Positions 9,583 to 17,260 of a stretch of 64,000 nt of DNA are shown one piece after another. The notes beneath the pieces are model-generated. The model saw only the letters and a list, made by a program, of their open reading frames with translations, did not search any database and was not told the DNA's origin. This stretch comes from Bacteroidetes bacterium ADurb.Bin174. Lineage in GTDB: Bacteria > Bacteroidota > Bacteroidia > Bacteroidales > Paludibacteraceae. The stretch is taken from positions 62,001-126,000 of the forward strand of contig MWCX01000023.1 in the NCBI GenBank assembly GCA_002070265.1. The letters run 5' to 3'. Position 1 is the first letter of the stretch, and each line of letters opens with the position of its first letter. The position numbers and the translations under genes are program-made.

Positions 9583-10233
9583 ATGAATGACGATATTGAA
9601 CAGCGTGAAGCCAGATTAAAAGTAATAGAGCGCATCGCAAAAAAAAATGATTTTCGTGCTGATGTGATGGCTGCTATGGAAGCAGTGGAACGTCATAAGT
9701 TTATTGCCGAACACCAGCAAGAAAAAGCTTATCGCGATAAGCCATTGCCTATTGATGCCGGTCAGACTATTTCTCAAATTACGACAGTGGCAGCACAGAC
9801 CAATTTATTGGATTTGCAAAAAGGACAAAAAGTGTTGGAGATAGGTACCGGAAGCGGCTATCAAACTGCCATTTTGCTTGAATTGGGATATGAAGTCTAT
9901 AGCATGGAACGCATTGAGAAATTGCACTTGTTGGCACGGGAAAATTTAAATAAAACCGGCTATGACAAAGCTGTGCTGGTGTATGGAGACGGATTCGAAG
10001 GGTTGCCGCAATATGCACCTTACGATGGCATTTTGATTACTTGTGCGGCTCCTGAGATACCTGAAAAATTGAAAGAACAGTTGGCAATTGGTGGCAGAAT
10101 GGTGGTGCCGGTAGGGGTTTATCTACAAAAAATGACAGTTGTAGAGAGAATTAGTAAAGATGATTATCATACCTCCTTTGAAGGACATTATCATTTTGTG
10201 CCGATGTTAAAAGGTAAAATCAGTGATATTTAG
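9583..10233 (+). CDS. pcm: Protein-L-isoaspartate O-methyltransferase
   Basis: 216 residues, the usual length. The enzyme uses S-adenosylmethionine to methylate isoaspartyl residues in damaged proteins and starts their repair in the cytoplasm. The family blocks are present: DAGQTISQ in the N-terminal part, the SAM motif VLEIGTGSGYQTAIL near residue 85, and later YDGILITCAAPEIPE and GGRMVVPVG. The start at ATG 9583 gives a normal N-terminus. It is 62 bp upstream of the NAD(P)HX repair gene on the same strand; both are metabolite or protein repair functions and may be co-transcribed. Confidence 0.95.
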   Translation: MNDDIEQREARLKVIERIAKKNDFRADVMAAMEAVERHKFIAEHQQEKAYRDKPLPIDAGQTISQITTVAAQTNLLDLQKGQKVLEIGTGSGYQTAILLELGYEVYSMERIEKLHLLARENLNKTGYDKAVLVYGDGFEGLPQYAPYDGILITCAAPEIPEKLKEQLAIGGRMVVPVGVYLQKMTVVERISKDDYHTSFEGHYHFVPMLKGKISDI

Positions 10234-10295
10234 ATAAATATTGTAAGCAAATTGTAAAACAGACCAAGCAAAAGGTAAAATTCAATGATTGTTGT

Positions 10296-11804
10296 ATGAA
10301 ACTATTTACTGCAAATAAGATTCGTGAACTTGATCAATACACGATTCAGCATGAACCGATAGCCTCTATTGATTTGATGGAGCGGGCTGCCGATGCATTG
10401 TTTGAAGCTATCCTCTCCATGTATCCGGTTACGGGAACAAAGTTTTGCATTTTTGCCGGACCGGGCAATAACGGTGGAGATGCCTTGGCACTTGCGCGTA
10501 AAATGCAATTGCTGCCCTATGAAGTGCAGGTTCATTTGTTTGGTACAGATAATCTTTCTGCAGATTGCACTACCAATAAAAACAGATTGATACATCAATA
10601 TCCGCATTTGTTGACCGAGCACAAGCATACTTTTGTTGAACCCGTAATCCATGAAGAAGCTGTAATTATTGACGGTCTTTTTGGTTCCGGATTAAATCGA
10701 CCGCTTGCAGGTATTTATGCGGATGTGATTGACTTTATTAATAAGACTAAAAATACCGTTATTGCCATTGATATTCCTTCCGGACTTTTTGCTGATGGCT
10801 GTCACCACGGTGAGACTCCTGTTGTTAAAGCTGATTATACCTTGAGTTTTCAGTTTCCTAAATTAGCATTTTTCTTCCGGGAAAATGAAAGTATTGTGGG
10901 TGATTGGTCTGTATTGGATATAGGCTTGCATCCGCAGGGTATTGAAAATACAGATACCGATTATCATTATCTGGATAAATTGGATATTACTTCCATGCTT
11001 CGGAAGCGAGAAAAGTTTTCGCACAAAGGTACTTATGGTCATTTGGCTTTAATTGCCGGAAGCGAAGGAATGGCAGGTGCGGCAGTCCTGGCAGCAAAGT
11101 CAACTATTAGATCCGGACTTGGATTATTGACGACATGTGGTCCGGAGTGCAATCGGATGATTGTACAAACAGCCGTACCGGAAGCTATTTACCTGTCGTG
11201 CTGTGCCGGTGATTGTATGACAAAGTTTTCAGAAAAAAACAGTTACGATGCAGTTGCCATTGGTCCGGGATTAGGCACAGGAAGCGTGCAGGTATTGACC
11301 GATTTACTTGATAATTTTAATAAACCATGTGTGGTTGATGCAGATGCTCTTAATATTATTTCAGAGCATAGGGGGATGTTGAACAATCTTCCCCGGAACA
11401 GTATTTTGACTCCTCATCCCAAAGAGTTTGAGAGATTGCTTGGAGAACCTGTGCAAGATTCTTTTGTTGCCATGGAATCAGCTGTGGAAATGGCTTGCAA
11501 ATATCACCTAATCATTGTGTTGAAGGGTAAATATACCCGAATCGTGACTCCTGATGGAAATGTCTATTTCAATAGCACCGGAAATCCGGGTATGGCTACA
11601 GGTGGCACGGGCGATGTATTGACAGGAATGATAGGCTCTTTGCTGGCACAAGGATATGAACCGGAAGCAGCCGCAAAATTAGGGGTGTTTTTACATGGGA
11701 TGGCTGCGGATATAGCTTTAGAATCAGAATCGGAAGAATCGTTGACGGCAGGCGATATTGTCAATCATTTGGGTCGGGCATTCAAACACTGCATTGGCAT
11801 CTAA
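10296..11804 (+). CDS. nnr: Bifunctional NAD(P)H-hydrate epimerase/dehydratase
   Basis: 502 residues, matching fused NnrE-NnrD. The N-terminal epimerase domain (about 1-215) has FAGPGNNGGDALALARKM, and the C-terminal ADP-dependent dehydratase domain (about 225-500) has HKGTYGHLALIAGSEGMAGAA split over its start, LTPHPKEFERLLG, and the nucleotide-binding NPGMATGGTGDVLTGMIGS. The pair repairs hydrated NADH and NADPH. No truncation or missing motif is seen. It is preceded by pcm. Confidence 0.94.
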   Translation: MKLFTANKIRELDQYTIQHEPIASIDLMERAADALFEAILSMYPVTGTKFCIFAGPGNNGGDALALARKMQLLPYEVQVHLFGTDNLSADCTTNKNRLIHQYPHLLTEHKHTFVEPVIHEEAVIIDGLFGSGLNRPLAGIYADVIDFINKTKNTVIAIDIPSGLFADGCHHGETPVVKADYTLSFQFPKLAFFFRENESIVGDWSVLDIGLHPQGIENTDTDYHYLDKLDITSMLRKREKFSHKGTYGHLALIAGSEGMAGAAVLAAKSTIRSGLGLLTTCGPECNRMIVQTAVPEAIYLSCCAGDCMTKFSEKNSYDAVAIGPGLGTGSVQVLTDLLDNFNKPCVVDADALNIISEHRGMLNNLPRNSILTPHPKEFERLLGEPVQDSFVAMESAVEMACKYHLIIVLKGKYTRIVTPDGNVYFNSTGNPGMATGGTGDVLTGMIGSLLAQGYEPEAAAKLGVFLHGMAADIALESESEESLTAGDIVNHLGRAFKHCIGI

Positions 11805-12029
11805 TCCGATAAAATCTAATGTTTTCATAAGATTGTTTTTTATTTAAATTAATAATACTTTCAATTAAGTATTGTAAATTTATGAATTTCAATATCAGTG
11901 TACAAACAGATAATATAAATGGTATTATAGAAATAATTTATATTCTTATAACCTGCCTGTCTTCAAGCAAAAATCTTTGAATAATAATTTTTCCCGCTGT
12001 ATGAGTTTTGTTGTCTGAGTTTGTTTGTT
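11805..12029. other. AT-rich gap with no recognisable feature
   Basis: The 225 bases after the nnr stop are AT-rich and hold no credible gene, strong hairpin or repeat copy that I can see. The following bases are described as the leader of the DUF3078 gene. Confidence 0.5.
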
Positions 12030-12194
12030 TATTTTTGCGCCTATTATTTAACATTTGTTTGTTGCAAATGTGTAACTCAATCAGAAATATATGAAACGAA
12101 CATAAACAAGTTTAATCAATGATATCGCTCTTACGAATGATTAAATTTGTTCATTGGGAGTTTTGTGCGATAACTTTTAACAAATTATAAATGT
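12030..12194 (+). promoter_or_regulatory. Conserved 5' leader, copy A: promoter, hairpin, GTTCATTG box
   Basis: Copy A of a leader shared with 31651-31809. A -7 box TATTTTTG (12030-12037, with TTTG 20 nt upstream) is followed by CCTATTATT, then after about 73 nt by the inverted repeat TTTAATCA (12111-12118) / TGATTAAA (12138-12145) with a 19-nt loop, then GTTCATTG (12149-12156), and the start codon 38 nt later. Part of the loop (ACGAA) and the flanking bases are also shared. This looks like a transcribed regulatory leader; the ligand or partner is unknown. Confidence 0.6.
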
Positions 12195-13157
12195 ATGAAA
12201 TCAATTGAGATTTTTTTTAAAGCGATGAGAAAGGCTATTTATTTAGTAGCAGTATTTCTTTTATCTTCTCAAGTTTTGTATAGTCAGGTAACTGAAGGAG
12301 AGAAGAACTTGCGTAAACAAACTACTGCTGCGGAAAAAGGTTGGAATACGGGAGCTGTTTTTAGTTTGAACATTTCCCAAACATCTTTAACAAATTGGGC
12401 AGCAGGAGGACAAAATTCATTTGGAATAAATGGTTTGGCCAGCCTTTATGCTAATTACAGCAAAGACAAAATTTCTTGGGACAACAGTCTAGATGTTGGT
12501 TATGGTGTTTTGCAGCAAGGGGCAAAAACGCCTTTTCTGAAGACTGATGACCGATTTGACTTGCTTTCAAAATTTGGTCGTAAAGCTTCAGAACAATGGT
12601 ATTACGCTGCTTTGCTGAATTTTAAGACACAAATGACGGCAGGGTGGGATTATAAAAAAGATCCTAAAGTTAAAATATCCAATTTGTTAGCACCGGCCTA
12701 TGTGTTGGGTGCTATAGGTGCTGATTACAAACCAAACAAATATTTTAGTGCGTTTTTATCACCTATAACAGGTAAAATGACCATTGTTAATGATACGGCT
12801 TTGTCTAAACAAGGTGCATTTGGTGTTAATCCCGGTGAAGTTTTAAAAGGTGAATTTGGTGGTTATGTCAGAGCTGCATTTACCAAAAATGATTTTACCC
12901 AAGAATTGTTGAAAAATGTTTCGTTGACTTCCAAGTTGGATTTATTCTCTAATTATTTGCATAGACCACAAGATGTGGACGTAAGTTGGGAAAATATCAT
13001 TGCTCTTCAATTGAATAAGTACATCACCGTAAATCTGAATACCCATTTGATTTATGATGCAGATATTTTGTTTGATACAGATAATGACGGAACACCCGAT
13101 AAAACAAAAGTACAATTTAAGGAAATATTGGGTGTTGGATTTATGGTTAAGTTTTAA
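12195..13157 (+). CDS. DUF3078 outer-membrane-type protein
   Basis: 320 residues with an N-terminal signal; ATG 12195 is preferred over ATG 12225 because the leader-to-start spacing then equals that of the other leader-bearing genes. The mature part begins with GWNTGAVFSLNISQTSLTNWAAGGQ and has the alternating aromatic pattern of an outer-membrane beta-barrel, ending in a terminal Phe (GVGFMVKF) as barrels often do. DUF3078 proteins are widespread in Bacteroidota and of unknown role. A rho-independent terminator follows, so the gene is probably transcribed alone. Confidence 0.85.
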   Translation: MKSIEIFFKAMRKAIYLVAVFLLSSQVLYSQVTEGEKNLRKQTTAAEKGWNTGAVFSLNISQTSLTNWAAGGQNSFGINGLASLYANYSKDKISWDNSLDVGYGVLQQGAKTPFLKTDDRFDLLSKFGRKASEQWYYAALLNFKTQMTAGWDYKKDPKVKISNLLAPAYVLGAIGADYKPNKYFSAFLSPITGKMTIVNDTALSKQGAFGVNPGEVLKGEFGGYVRAAFTKNDFTQELLKNVSLTSKLDLFSNYLHRPQDVDVSWENIIALQLNKYITVNLNTHLIYDADILFDTDNDGTPDKTKVQFKEILGVGFMVKF

Positions 13158-13175
13158 AGCAAAAAACAGAAAACC

Positions 13176-13218
13176 GTCAATATGTCATGATATTTTACTG
13201 ATCGATGTCAATATGACA
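13176..13218 (+). promoter_or_regulatory. Candidate operator upstream of hsp20: two direct repeats 31 bp apart
   Basis: GTCAATATGTCA (13176-13187) and GTCAATATGACA (13207-13218) differ at one base and are spaced 31 bp start to start, about three helical turns. The second is also a dyad, ATGTCA-ata-TGACAT (13205-13219 region). It lies between the DUF3078 gene and hsp20. Which of the two genes it controls is uncertain, because the DUF3078 terminator lies between it and hsp20. Confidence 0.45.
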
Positions 13219-13244
13219 TAGTTTTTCTTTATATTTTATTGTGA

Positions 13245-13275
13245 ATGCCGTTGTTTTTGCAACGGCATTTCTTTT
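13245..13275 (+). terminator. Rho-independent terminator after the DUF3078 gene
   Basis: Perfect 9-bp stem ATGCCGTTG / CAACGGCAT with a 6-nt loop, followed by TTCTTTT. Confidence 0.8.
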
Positions 13276-13338
13276 GCAAAAAGGAAGGCGTTAAACAATA
13301 AAATAATAAGTATAATTAAAATAATAGGAGGAAAAATT

Positions 13339-13779
13339 ATGTCATTAGTTAGATTATCAAGAAATTATCCATCTTTGTTCGATCACTTTTTTGAAAATGA
13401 TTTTTTCAATTGGTCGAATCAGCATCAATCACCGATGAATGCAACTTTGCCTTCAGTGAACATCAAAGAAGGTGATAAGAGTTTCGAAGTTCAAATGGCA
13501 GCACCCGGTTTAAAGAAAGAAGATTTTAAAATTGAAATAAACCACAATCTGCTGACCATTTCATCTGAAAATAAGGTTGAAAAAGAAACGAAAAAAGATG
13601 ATGAGTGCTACACTTGTAGAGAGTTCAGCTATCAATCTTTCAGTCGTTCATTCACTTTGCCTGATAGTGCTGACAGTGAAAAAATTTCAGCAAAATATGA
13701 AGATGGAATTTTAAACGTCACCATTGGTAAAAAGAAAGAAGCTGTGGTTAAACCGAGCAGATTGATTGATATCAAGTAA
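13339..13779 (+). CDS. Small heat-shock protein, Hsp20/alpha-crystallin family
   Basis: 146 residues, a typical length for this ATP-independent holdase chaperone. The N-terminus MSLVRLSRNYPSLFDHFF is variable as usual; the alpha-crystallin domain runs from about 35 to 140 with APGLKKEDFKIEI, a FSRSFTLPDSAD block and AKYEDGILNVTI (the A-x-x-x-n-G-v-L signature). A strong AGGAGG ribosome-binding site (about 13326-13331) precedes the ATG, unusual for this phylum and consistent with high expression on induction. A terminator follows directly. Confidence 0.95.
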   Translation: MSLVRLSRNYPSLFDHFFENDFFNWSNQHQSPMNATLPSVNIKEGDKSFEVQMAAPGLKKEDFKIEINHNLLTISSENKVEKETKKDDECYTCREFSYQSFSRSFTLPDSADSEKISAKYEDGILNVTIGKKKEAVVKPSRLIDIK

Positions 13780-13807
13780 AGAAGAAGATGGTTAAAGTTT
13801 AAATTTC

Positions 13808-13842
13808 AAAGAGCTGCCTCATTTTGAGACAGCTCTTTTTGC
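13808..13842 (+). terminator. Rho-independent terminator after hsp20
   Basis: AAAGAGCTG pairs with CAGCTCTTT; inside them CTC pairs with GAG after one mismatch, with an ATTTT loop, and a T-run follows. Confidence 0.8.
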
Positions 13843-13855
13843 TTTATCACTTCTC

Positions 13856-14080
13856 TTCATTTTTTGGCTTGAACCAAAAAACGAAGCAAAAAAGTTCAAG
13901 ACTGCGCCCGCTTCGCTCAAAAAATTAGCGCTCGAACAGCTAAATCGTCCAAACTCGCAACTTCGTTGCTCAAACAAGGACGATTCTTAACGCTGTTCTC
14001 ACTTATTTTTTGGCTCACCGGACGAGGTCGGTTTGCGTTGTACAACGTAACCCCCGGAACACGCACCGCGTAACTCGTAA
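13856..14080. repeat. Structured non-coding repeat-like segment
   Basis: This stretch between the hsp20 terminator and the lipoprotein gene is not coding. It holds a large nested palindrome: GAACAGC (13934-13940) with GCTGTTC (13992-13998), AATCGTCC (13943-13950) with GGACGATT (13978-13985), and GCAAC/GTTGC at the tip. It is followed by the GGCTCACCGG..GAGGTCGG module shared with 9340-9380 and by CGGAACACGCACCGCG, a member of the GC-rich word modules. TTTTTTGGCT appears on both sides of the palindrome. It looks like an assembled set of repeat fragments. Confidence 0.55.
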
Positions 14081-14211
14081 CTTAACCACTTTTCATTATC
14101 ACAAAAATGACATTGTTGAATATTTACTGAATAAGTTTTCATGGTTGGTGCAAAAGGTAAAAATATTTTCATCTTTTTACTTTTTGCGTGCACTTTTTCA
14201 TTTCAACAAGA

Positions 14212-14328
14212 TATTTTTGTCCGAACAAGTTTATTCAAAAAGAAAGGAGGTTATCCATGGGACCATAAAACAATTAAATGATCAGAGTGAGTTTACAACA
14301 TTTTATTAAACCTTTCAAATAAAAAAAT
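14212..14328 (+). promoter_or_regulatory. Promoter box, strong Shine-Dalgarno and mini-ORFs before the 14329 lipoprotein
   Basis: TATTTTTG (14212-14219) fits the -7 consensus. Downstream is GAAAGGAGGTTATCC, an unusually complete Shine-Dalgarno for this phylum, directly before an ATG that opens a three-codon frame (Met-Gly-Pro-stop). A 14-codon frame then ends about 7 nt before the real start. Either a decayed gene start or a translated leader is possible. Confidence 0.4.
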
Positions 14329-15174
14329 ATGAAAAAAATATTTGTTTCTTTATTCCTTTTCACTTTACTTTTTTCAGCATGCGAAAAGAAAGACAGCGTG
14401 CAAAGTAATGAGAATCCAGTTACCAAACAAAACATATCTGTTGCAGCAAAAGGGTTGTCGGAGCAGCATGATATCATCTTAGCAGAAATGTTAGCTGCTA
14501 GTCAGGAGCAATTCAAGCAAAAAGCACCGGACTTAAATGATGGTGAAAATCATACCTTCAATCCGGAGCAAGTTTTTGAGATTATTGAAGCAGTAACCGG
14601 TGTTAAACCGGAAATAATTGCCGGAAGTGTTTCAGTTAATCAGTTTAAAGTACCAGCAACTGAAAACAATTTGCCGACTTACGACTTTGATCAAGAAGAA
14701 ATCAATTTGTCTCTGCATGCGAATTCTGTTTTACTTAAGCCATATTTTGATGAAGTAGATTTAATTGTCAATGATTGTATGATTGATGTAAACGATAAAA
14801 TTATAAAGATATCTACTTTGCAGCAAGATGCACAAACAGACGAAGAACTAAGTTGTTTTGAACTTGAGAATTTTATGAATTCAACTGAAGTCTTAAAAGG
14901 TTCTTTACTCTTGTGGGGTGATTTTGTGGATGATGACGCTATTGTAAAAAACAGTAATGGAATTATGTATGCCAAAAGTCCTACCGAATGGTCTTTGTTC
15001 AAAAAGATTGCATTTGTTGCTGCGGCTGATGCGGTAGGAGCTGTTGCAGGAACTTTTGTGGGAAGTTACATCATTGTCAATGGTGTACCTGTGTATATTC
15101 CTGCCGGTCCTCAGGGTGCTGCGGCCGGTTTGGCCATACTTTCTTTTATAGCAGCAAAAATGGTTGGATGGTAA
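14329..15174 (+). CDS. Lipoprotein of unknown function with a glycine-rich hydrophobic C-terminus
   Basis: 281 residues. The N-terminus MKKIFVSLFLFTLLFSACEKKDS is a lipoprotein signal with the lipobox FSAC. The middle is acidic and has no recognised domain. The last ~55 residues change character: AAADAVGAVAGTFVGSYI, then a short polar turn and AGPQGAAAGLAILSFIAAKM, small-residue-rich segments like glycine-zipper or bacteriocin-like membrane segments. No immunity or transport gene is beside it. I do not recognise the family; a membrane-active tail is an inference from composition only. Confidence 0.7.
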   Translation: MKKIFVSLFLFTLLFSACEKKDSVQSNENPVTKQNISVAAKGLSEQHDIILAEMLAASQEQFKQKAPDLNDGENHTFNPEQVFEIIEAVTGVKPEIIAGSVSVNQFKVPATENNLPTYDFDQEEINLSLHANSVLLKPYFDEVDLIVNDCMIDVNDKIIKISTLQQDAQTDEELSCFELENFMNSTEVLKGSLLLWGDFVDDDAIVKNSNGIMYAKSPTEWSLFKKIAFVAAADAVGAVAGTFVGSYIIVNGVPVYIPAGPQGAAAGLAILSFIAAKMVGW

Positions 15175-15197
15175 TAAAAAAATAAGTTATCTGTTTG

Positions 15198-15267
15198 TTG
15201 AGTATCAGCTTGAAAAAATATAATTATTTGTACAGAAATCAGGAGTCCTATTCAGGCTGATACTCAA
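15198..15267. other. Long stem-loop in the intergenic region
   Basis: TTGAGTATCAGC (15198-15209) is perfectly complementary to GCTGATACTCAA (15256-15267), and the stem extends inward by TTGA/TCAG with one wobble. The right arm is followed by TTTTA. It could end the lipoprotein transcript or be a small structured RNA; no promoter was identified between it and the gene. Confidence 0.5.
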
Positions 15268-15351
15268 TTTTATGCAGCATTTGTCTTCCATGTCAAAATG
15301 CATAAAAGCGAGTGAGTTATTTTTTTGTTTAATCGTCATTATTCGTATGAT

Positions 15352-15433
15352 TGGCGGTGTCTTATTGAAGTATACATGACTGAGCCCGAATATCGAAAGT
15401 AACGCAGCAGTTGGGCACTTATGAGACACCGCC
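15352..15433. repeat. MITE-like repeat, short copy
   Basis: 82 bp with terminal inverted repeats GGCGGTGTC / GACACCGCC and the core TCGAAAGTAACGCAGCAG. Relative to the copy at 4876 it lacks most of the internal left part. The element is flanked on both sides by GATT, a possible 4-bp target duplication, which would support movement. Confidence 0.82.
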
Positions 15434-15481
15434 GATTGACAGGATGACAAAGTTTAATAAATTAAATTAAATTATAATCGT

Positions 15482-16033
15482 ATGAAAAAAACATGTTTAT
15501 TATTTGTTTTTATGTTGCTTGTGGGTGTATCATTTGCACAGACTAAAACTCCCAAATTTGCTTTGGGAATCAGTTCCGATTTTTTAGCGGTTCCGTTAAC
15601 CAGTCAGAGTTTTCAAACGCAGCCTGTAGATGTTTACGTTTCTTTTGTTCCTACCCAAAATTTGAATTTTAAAGTTGGCTATGACCATGCATTGCTTCTT
15701 GATTCACGGTCGAAAGTTTACGATAATCTGTCAGGATTGATGGTAGGAGCAGGCTATACTGTTTGGAGAGACCAAAGCGGCATTTTTTCCGGTGAACTTA
15801 CCCTATCTTTAAGTGAGTCTTTTAAGGATTTCGTAGCATTTAAAAATTGTCATGCTGATTTAGGGGTACGTTTTAATGTTTTCGATGCATTTTATTTAGG
15901 CACAGGAATGAGGTGGAGTCACAATGAATCCACTTTTGTAACCAACACTCCGACTAATAGCCTGAATTGGTATTTCCAACTCGGATATCAATTTTATTTA
16001 GGCAAAAAACCAATATCCGGGAACAAACGCTGA
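15482..16033 (+). CDS. Small exported beta-barrel-like protein, unknown function
   Basis: 183 residues with a clear signal peptide (MKKTCLLFVFMLLVGVSFAQ). The mature part alternates aromatic and small residues (LNFKVGYDHALLL, GLMVGAGYTVWRD, FYLGTGMRWSHNES) and ends WYFQLGYQFYLGKKPISGNKR, resembling an eight-stranded outer-membrane barrel. The family is not recognised and no partner gene is adjacent; repeats lie on both sides. Confidence 0.75.
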   Translation: MKKTCLLFVFMLLVGVSFAQTKTPKFALGISSDFLAVPLTSQSFQTQPVDVYVSFVPTQNLNFKVGYDHALLLDSRSKVYDNLSGLMVGAGYTVWRDQSGIFSGELTLSLSESFKDFVAFKNCHADLGVRFNVFDAFYLGTGMRWSHNESTFVTNTPTNSLNWYFQLGYQFYLGKKPISGNKR

Positions 16034-16093
16034 GATATTTGCTGGTGAATTGAATCGGCTTATGAGAACCGACTGGACCAAAAGGAACCAAAA

Positions 16094-16266
16094 AGGGGCT
16101 GTCTCAAAAGTAAACATTCAAGCAAAAACCATAAGGTGTTTTAGAAGTGTTCAAATGCAAAGTGCTGATATTAAAGATAGTAGGGGAAGACCTGCGTGTC
16201 TGCCCTCGGTGACTGAGCCCGAACATCGAAAGTAACGCAGCAGTTGGGCACTTATGAAACACCACC
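16094..16266. repeat. MITE-like repeat, divergent long copy with GGCTGTCTCAAAA left end
   Basis: The left end is GGGGCTGTCTCAAAAG, the terminal word also seen at 31625 and 34763. The body has AAGGTGTTTTAGAAGTGTTC and the core TCGAAAGTAACGCAGCAG, and the right end is ATGAAACACCACC, a mutated form of ATGAGACACCGCC. About 25 bp around 16185 (GACCTGCGTGTCTGCCCTC) are not in the other copies. It fills the convergent gap between two genes. Confidence 0.78.
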
Positions 16267-16288
16267 TAAAAAGAAAGCGTGGAAATGT

Positions 16289-17251
16289 TTATTTCTTTAC
16301 TTCGAACTGATAAATAGGATTTCCTAAATAGTTGATAAATGTCATTTTAAGTTTATCTTTTCCTATTGAAATTATGGAAAATCCCTCATCAGAAGAACAA
16401 AAGCGTGTGTCAGGTCCTTTGATTGGCTCACGACTAAGTGAAGCTGATCCGTTAACAACATAATTTATGTTTGTACCCGGTTTGGTAAGATGTTGAAAAG
16501 TATGTGAATGTCCGGCAACATATAAATCTATATTGTATTTTCGCAACAGAGGGTCAAGTTTTTCAATCAAACTTTGTTCGTCCACACGTTTTTTTTCCGA
16601 AACATAAATTGGATGATGACCGATTACGATTTTAAATTGTTCGGTAGATTTTGCCAACTCTTCTTCTAACCAACGAAGTTGCAGGGTGCTGTCTTGATTT
16701 AAAACATCAGGATATTCATCACCCTCTTCGTAATATTTGTCAATAAGCGGCGTAGTATCAATAAAAAACACTTTTACTGTAGAGTATTCATCTTCATCAC
16801 CCTCATCGGGAACAATGGTTTTGGTGTAATACCTGGCAGGCATTACCCACCGACGCGATATATTCGAATAATCTATCAATGCTTGCGTATTGCCGTGATA
16901 TTCATGGTTACCGAGGATGGCATACCACTCTACCATCAATTCAGGATGGTCGTAAATTGTTTCAAAGTTGGTCATCCATAACGGGTCATGAACGCTTTGC
17001 ACGCCATTCCAATGATGGGTATCTCCGGCATCGGCGATAAACTCAATATCGATATCTTCGGCAAGTTCTCCCATTACTTTGGCAACCGCTTTTTGCTGAT
17101 AATAACCGTTTCTGCCTAAATCATTGGCTACGAAAAAATTATAACCATCTTCGTAAGCTATTTCTACGTTAGTATATTGGTCTTGTTTGGAAACGCAACT
17201 TGTCGTTAAAAAGAGCGTTAAGAGGAAAAATGTTATAAGATTTTTGTTCAT
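16289..17251 (-). CDS. Purple-acid-phosphatase-like metallophosphoesterase lipoprotein
   Basis: 320 residues; the signal LITFFLLTLFLTTSC ends in a lipobox Cys near residue 19. The metal-binding blocks of calcineurin-like phosphoesterases are all present: NDLGRNGYYQQ (about 43-53), DAGDTHHWNG (about 74-83), GNHEYHGN, IGHHPIYVS and AGHSHTFQHL. The DxG..Y..Q form of the first block and GNHEY suggest the purple acid phosphatase branch. It would hydrolyse phosphate esters at the cell surface or in the periplasm. It starts 9 bp after the TonB receptor gene on the same strand, suggesting that receptor imports a phosphate-containing or phosphatase-released compound. Confidence 0.9.
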   Translation of the reverse strand: MNKNLITFFLLTLFLTTSCVSKQDQYTNVEIAYEDGYNFFVANDLGRNGYYQQKAVAKVMGELAEDIDIEFIADAGDTHHWNGVQSVHDPLWMTNFETIYDHPELMVEWYAILGNHEYHGNTQALIDYSNISRRWVMPARYYTKTIVPDEGDEDEYSTVKVFFIDTTPLIDKYYEEGDEYPDVLNQDSTLQLRWLEEELAKSTEQFKIVIGHHPIYVSEKKRVDEQSLIEKLDPLLRKYNIDLYVAGHSHTFQHLTKPGTNINYVVNGSASLSREPIKGPDTRFCSSDEGFSIISIGKDKLKMTFINYLGNPIYQFEVKK

Positions 17252-17260
17252 CTTACTAAA

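Noticed and set aside
12137-12190. 17-codon upstream ORF in leader A
   Set aside because: Leader B has only MIKLVH-stop at the same place and leader C has no ATG, so the peptide is not conserved while the DNA is.
14010-14309. 99-codon open frame before the unknown lipoprotein
   Set aside because: It begins inside a repeat module, lacks a plausible start signal and shows no protein-like pattern; the region holds a promoter box and leader instead.
16050-16235. 61-codon open frame after the 15482 gene
   Set aside because: Encoded mostly by the divergent MITE-like copy.
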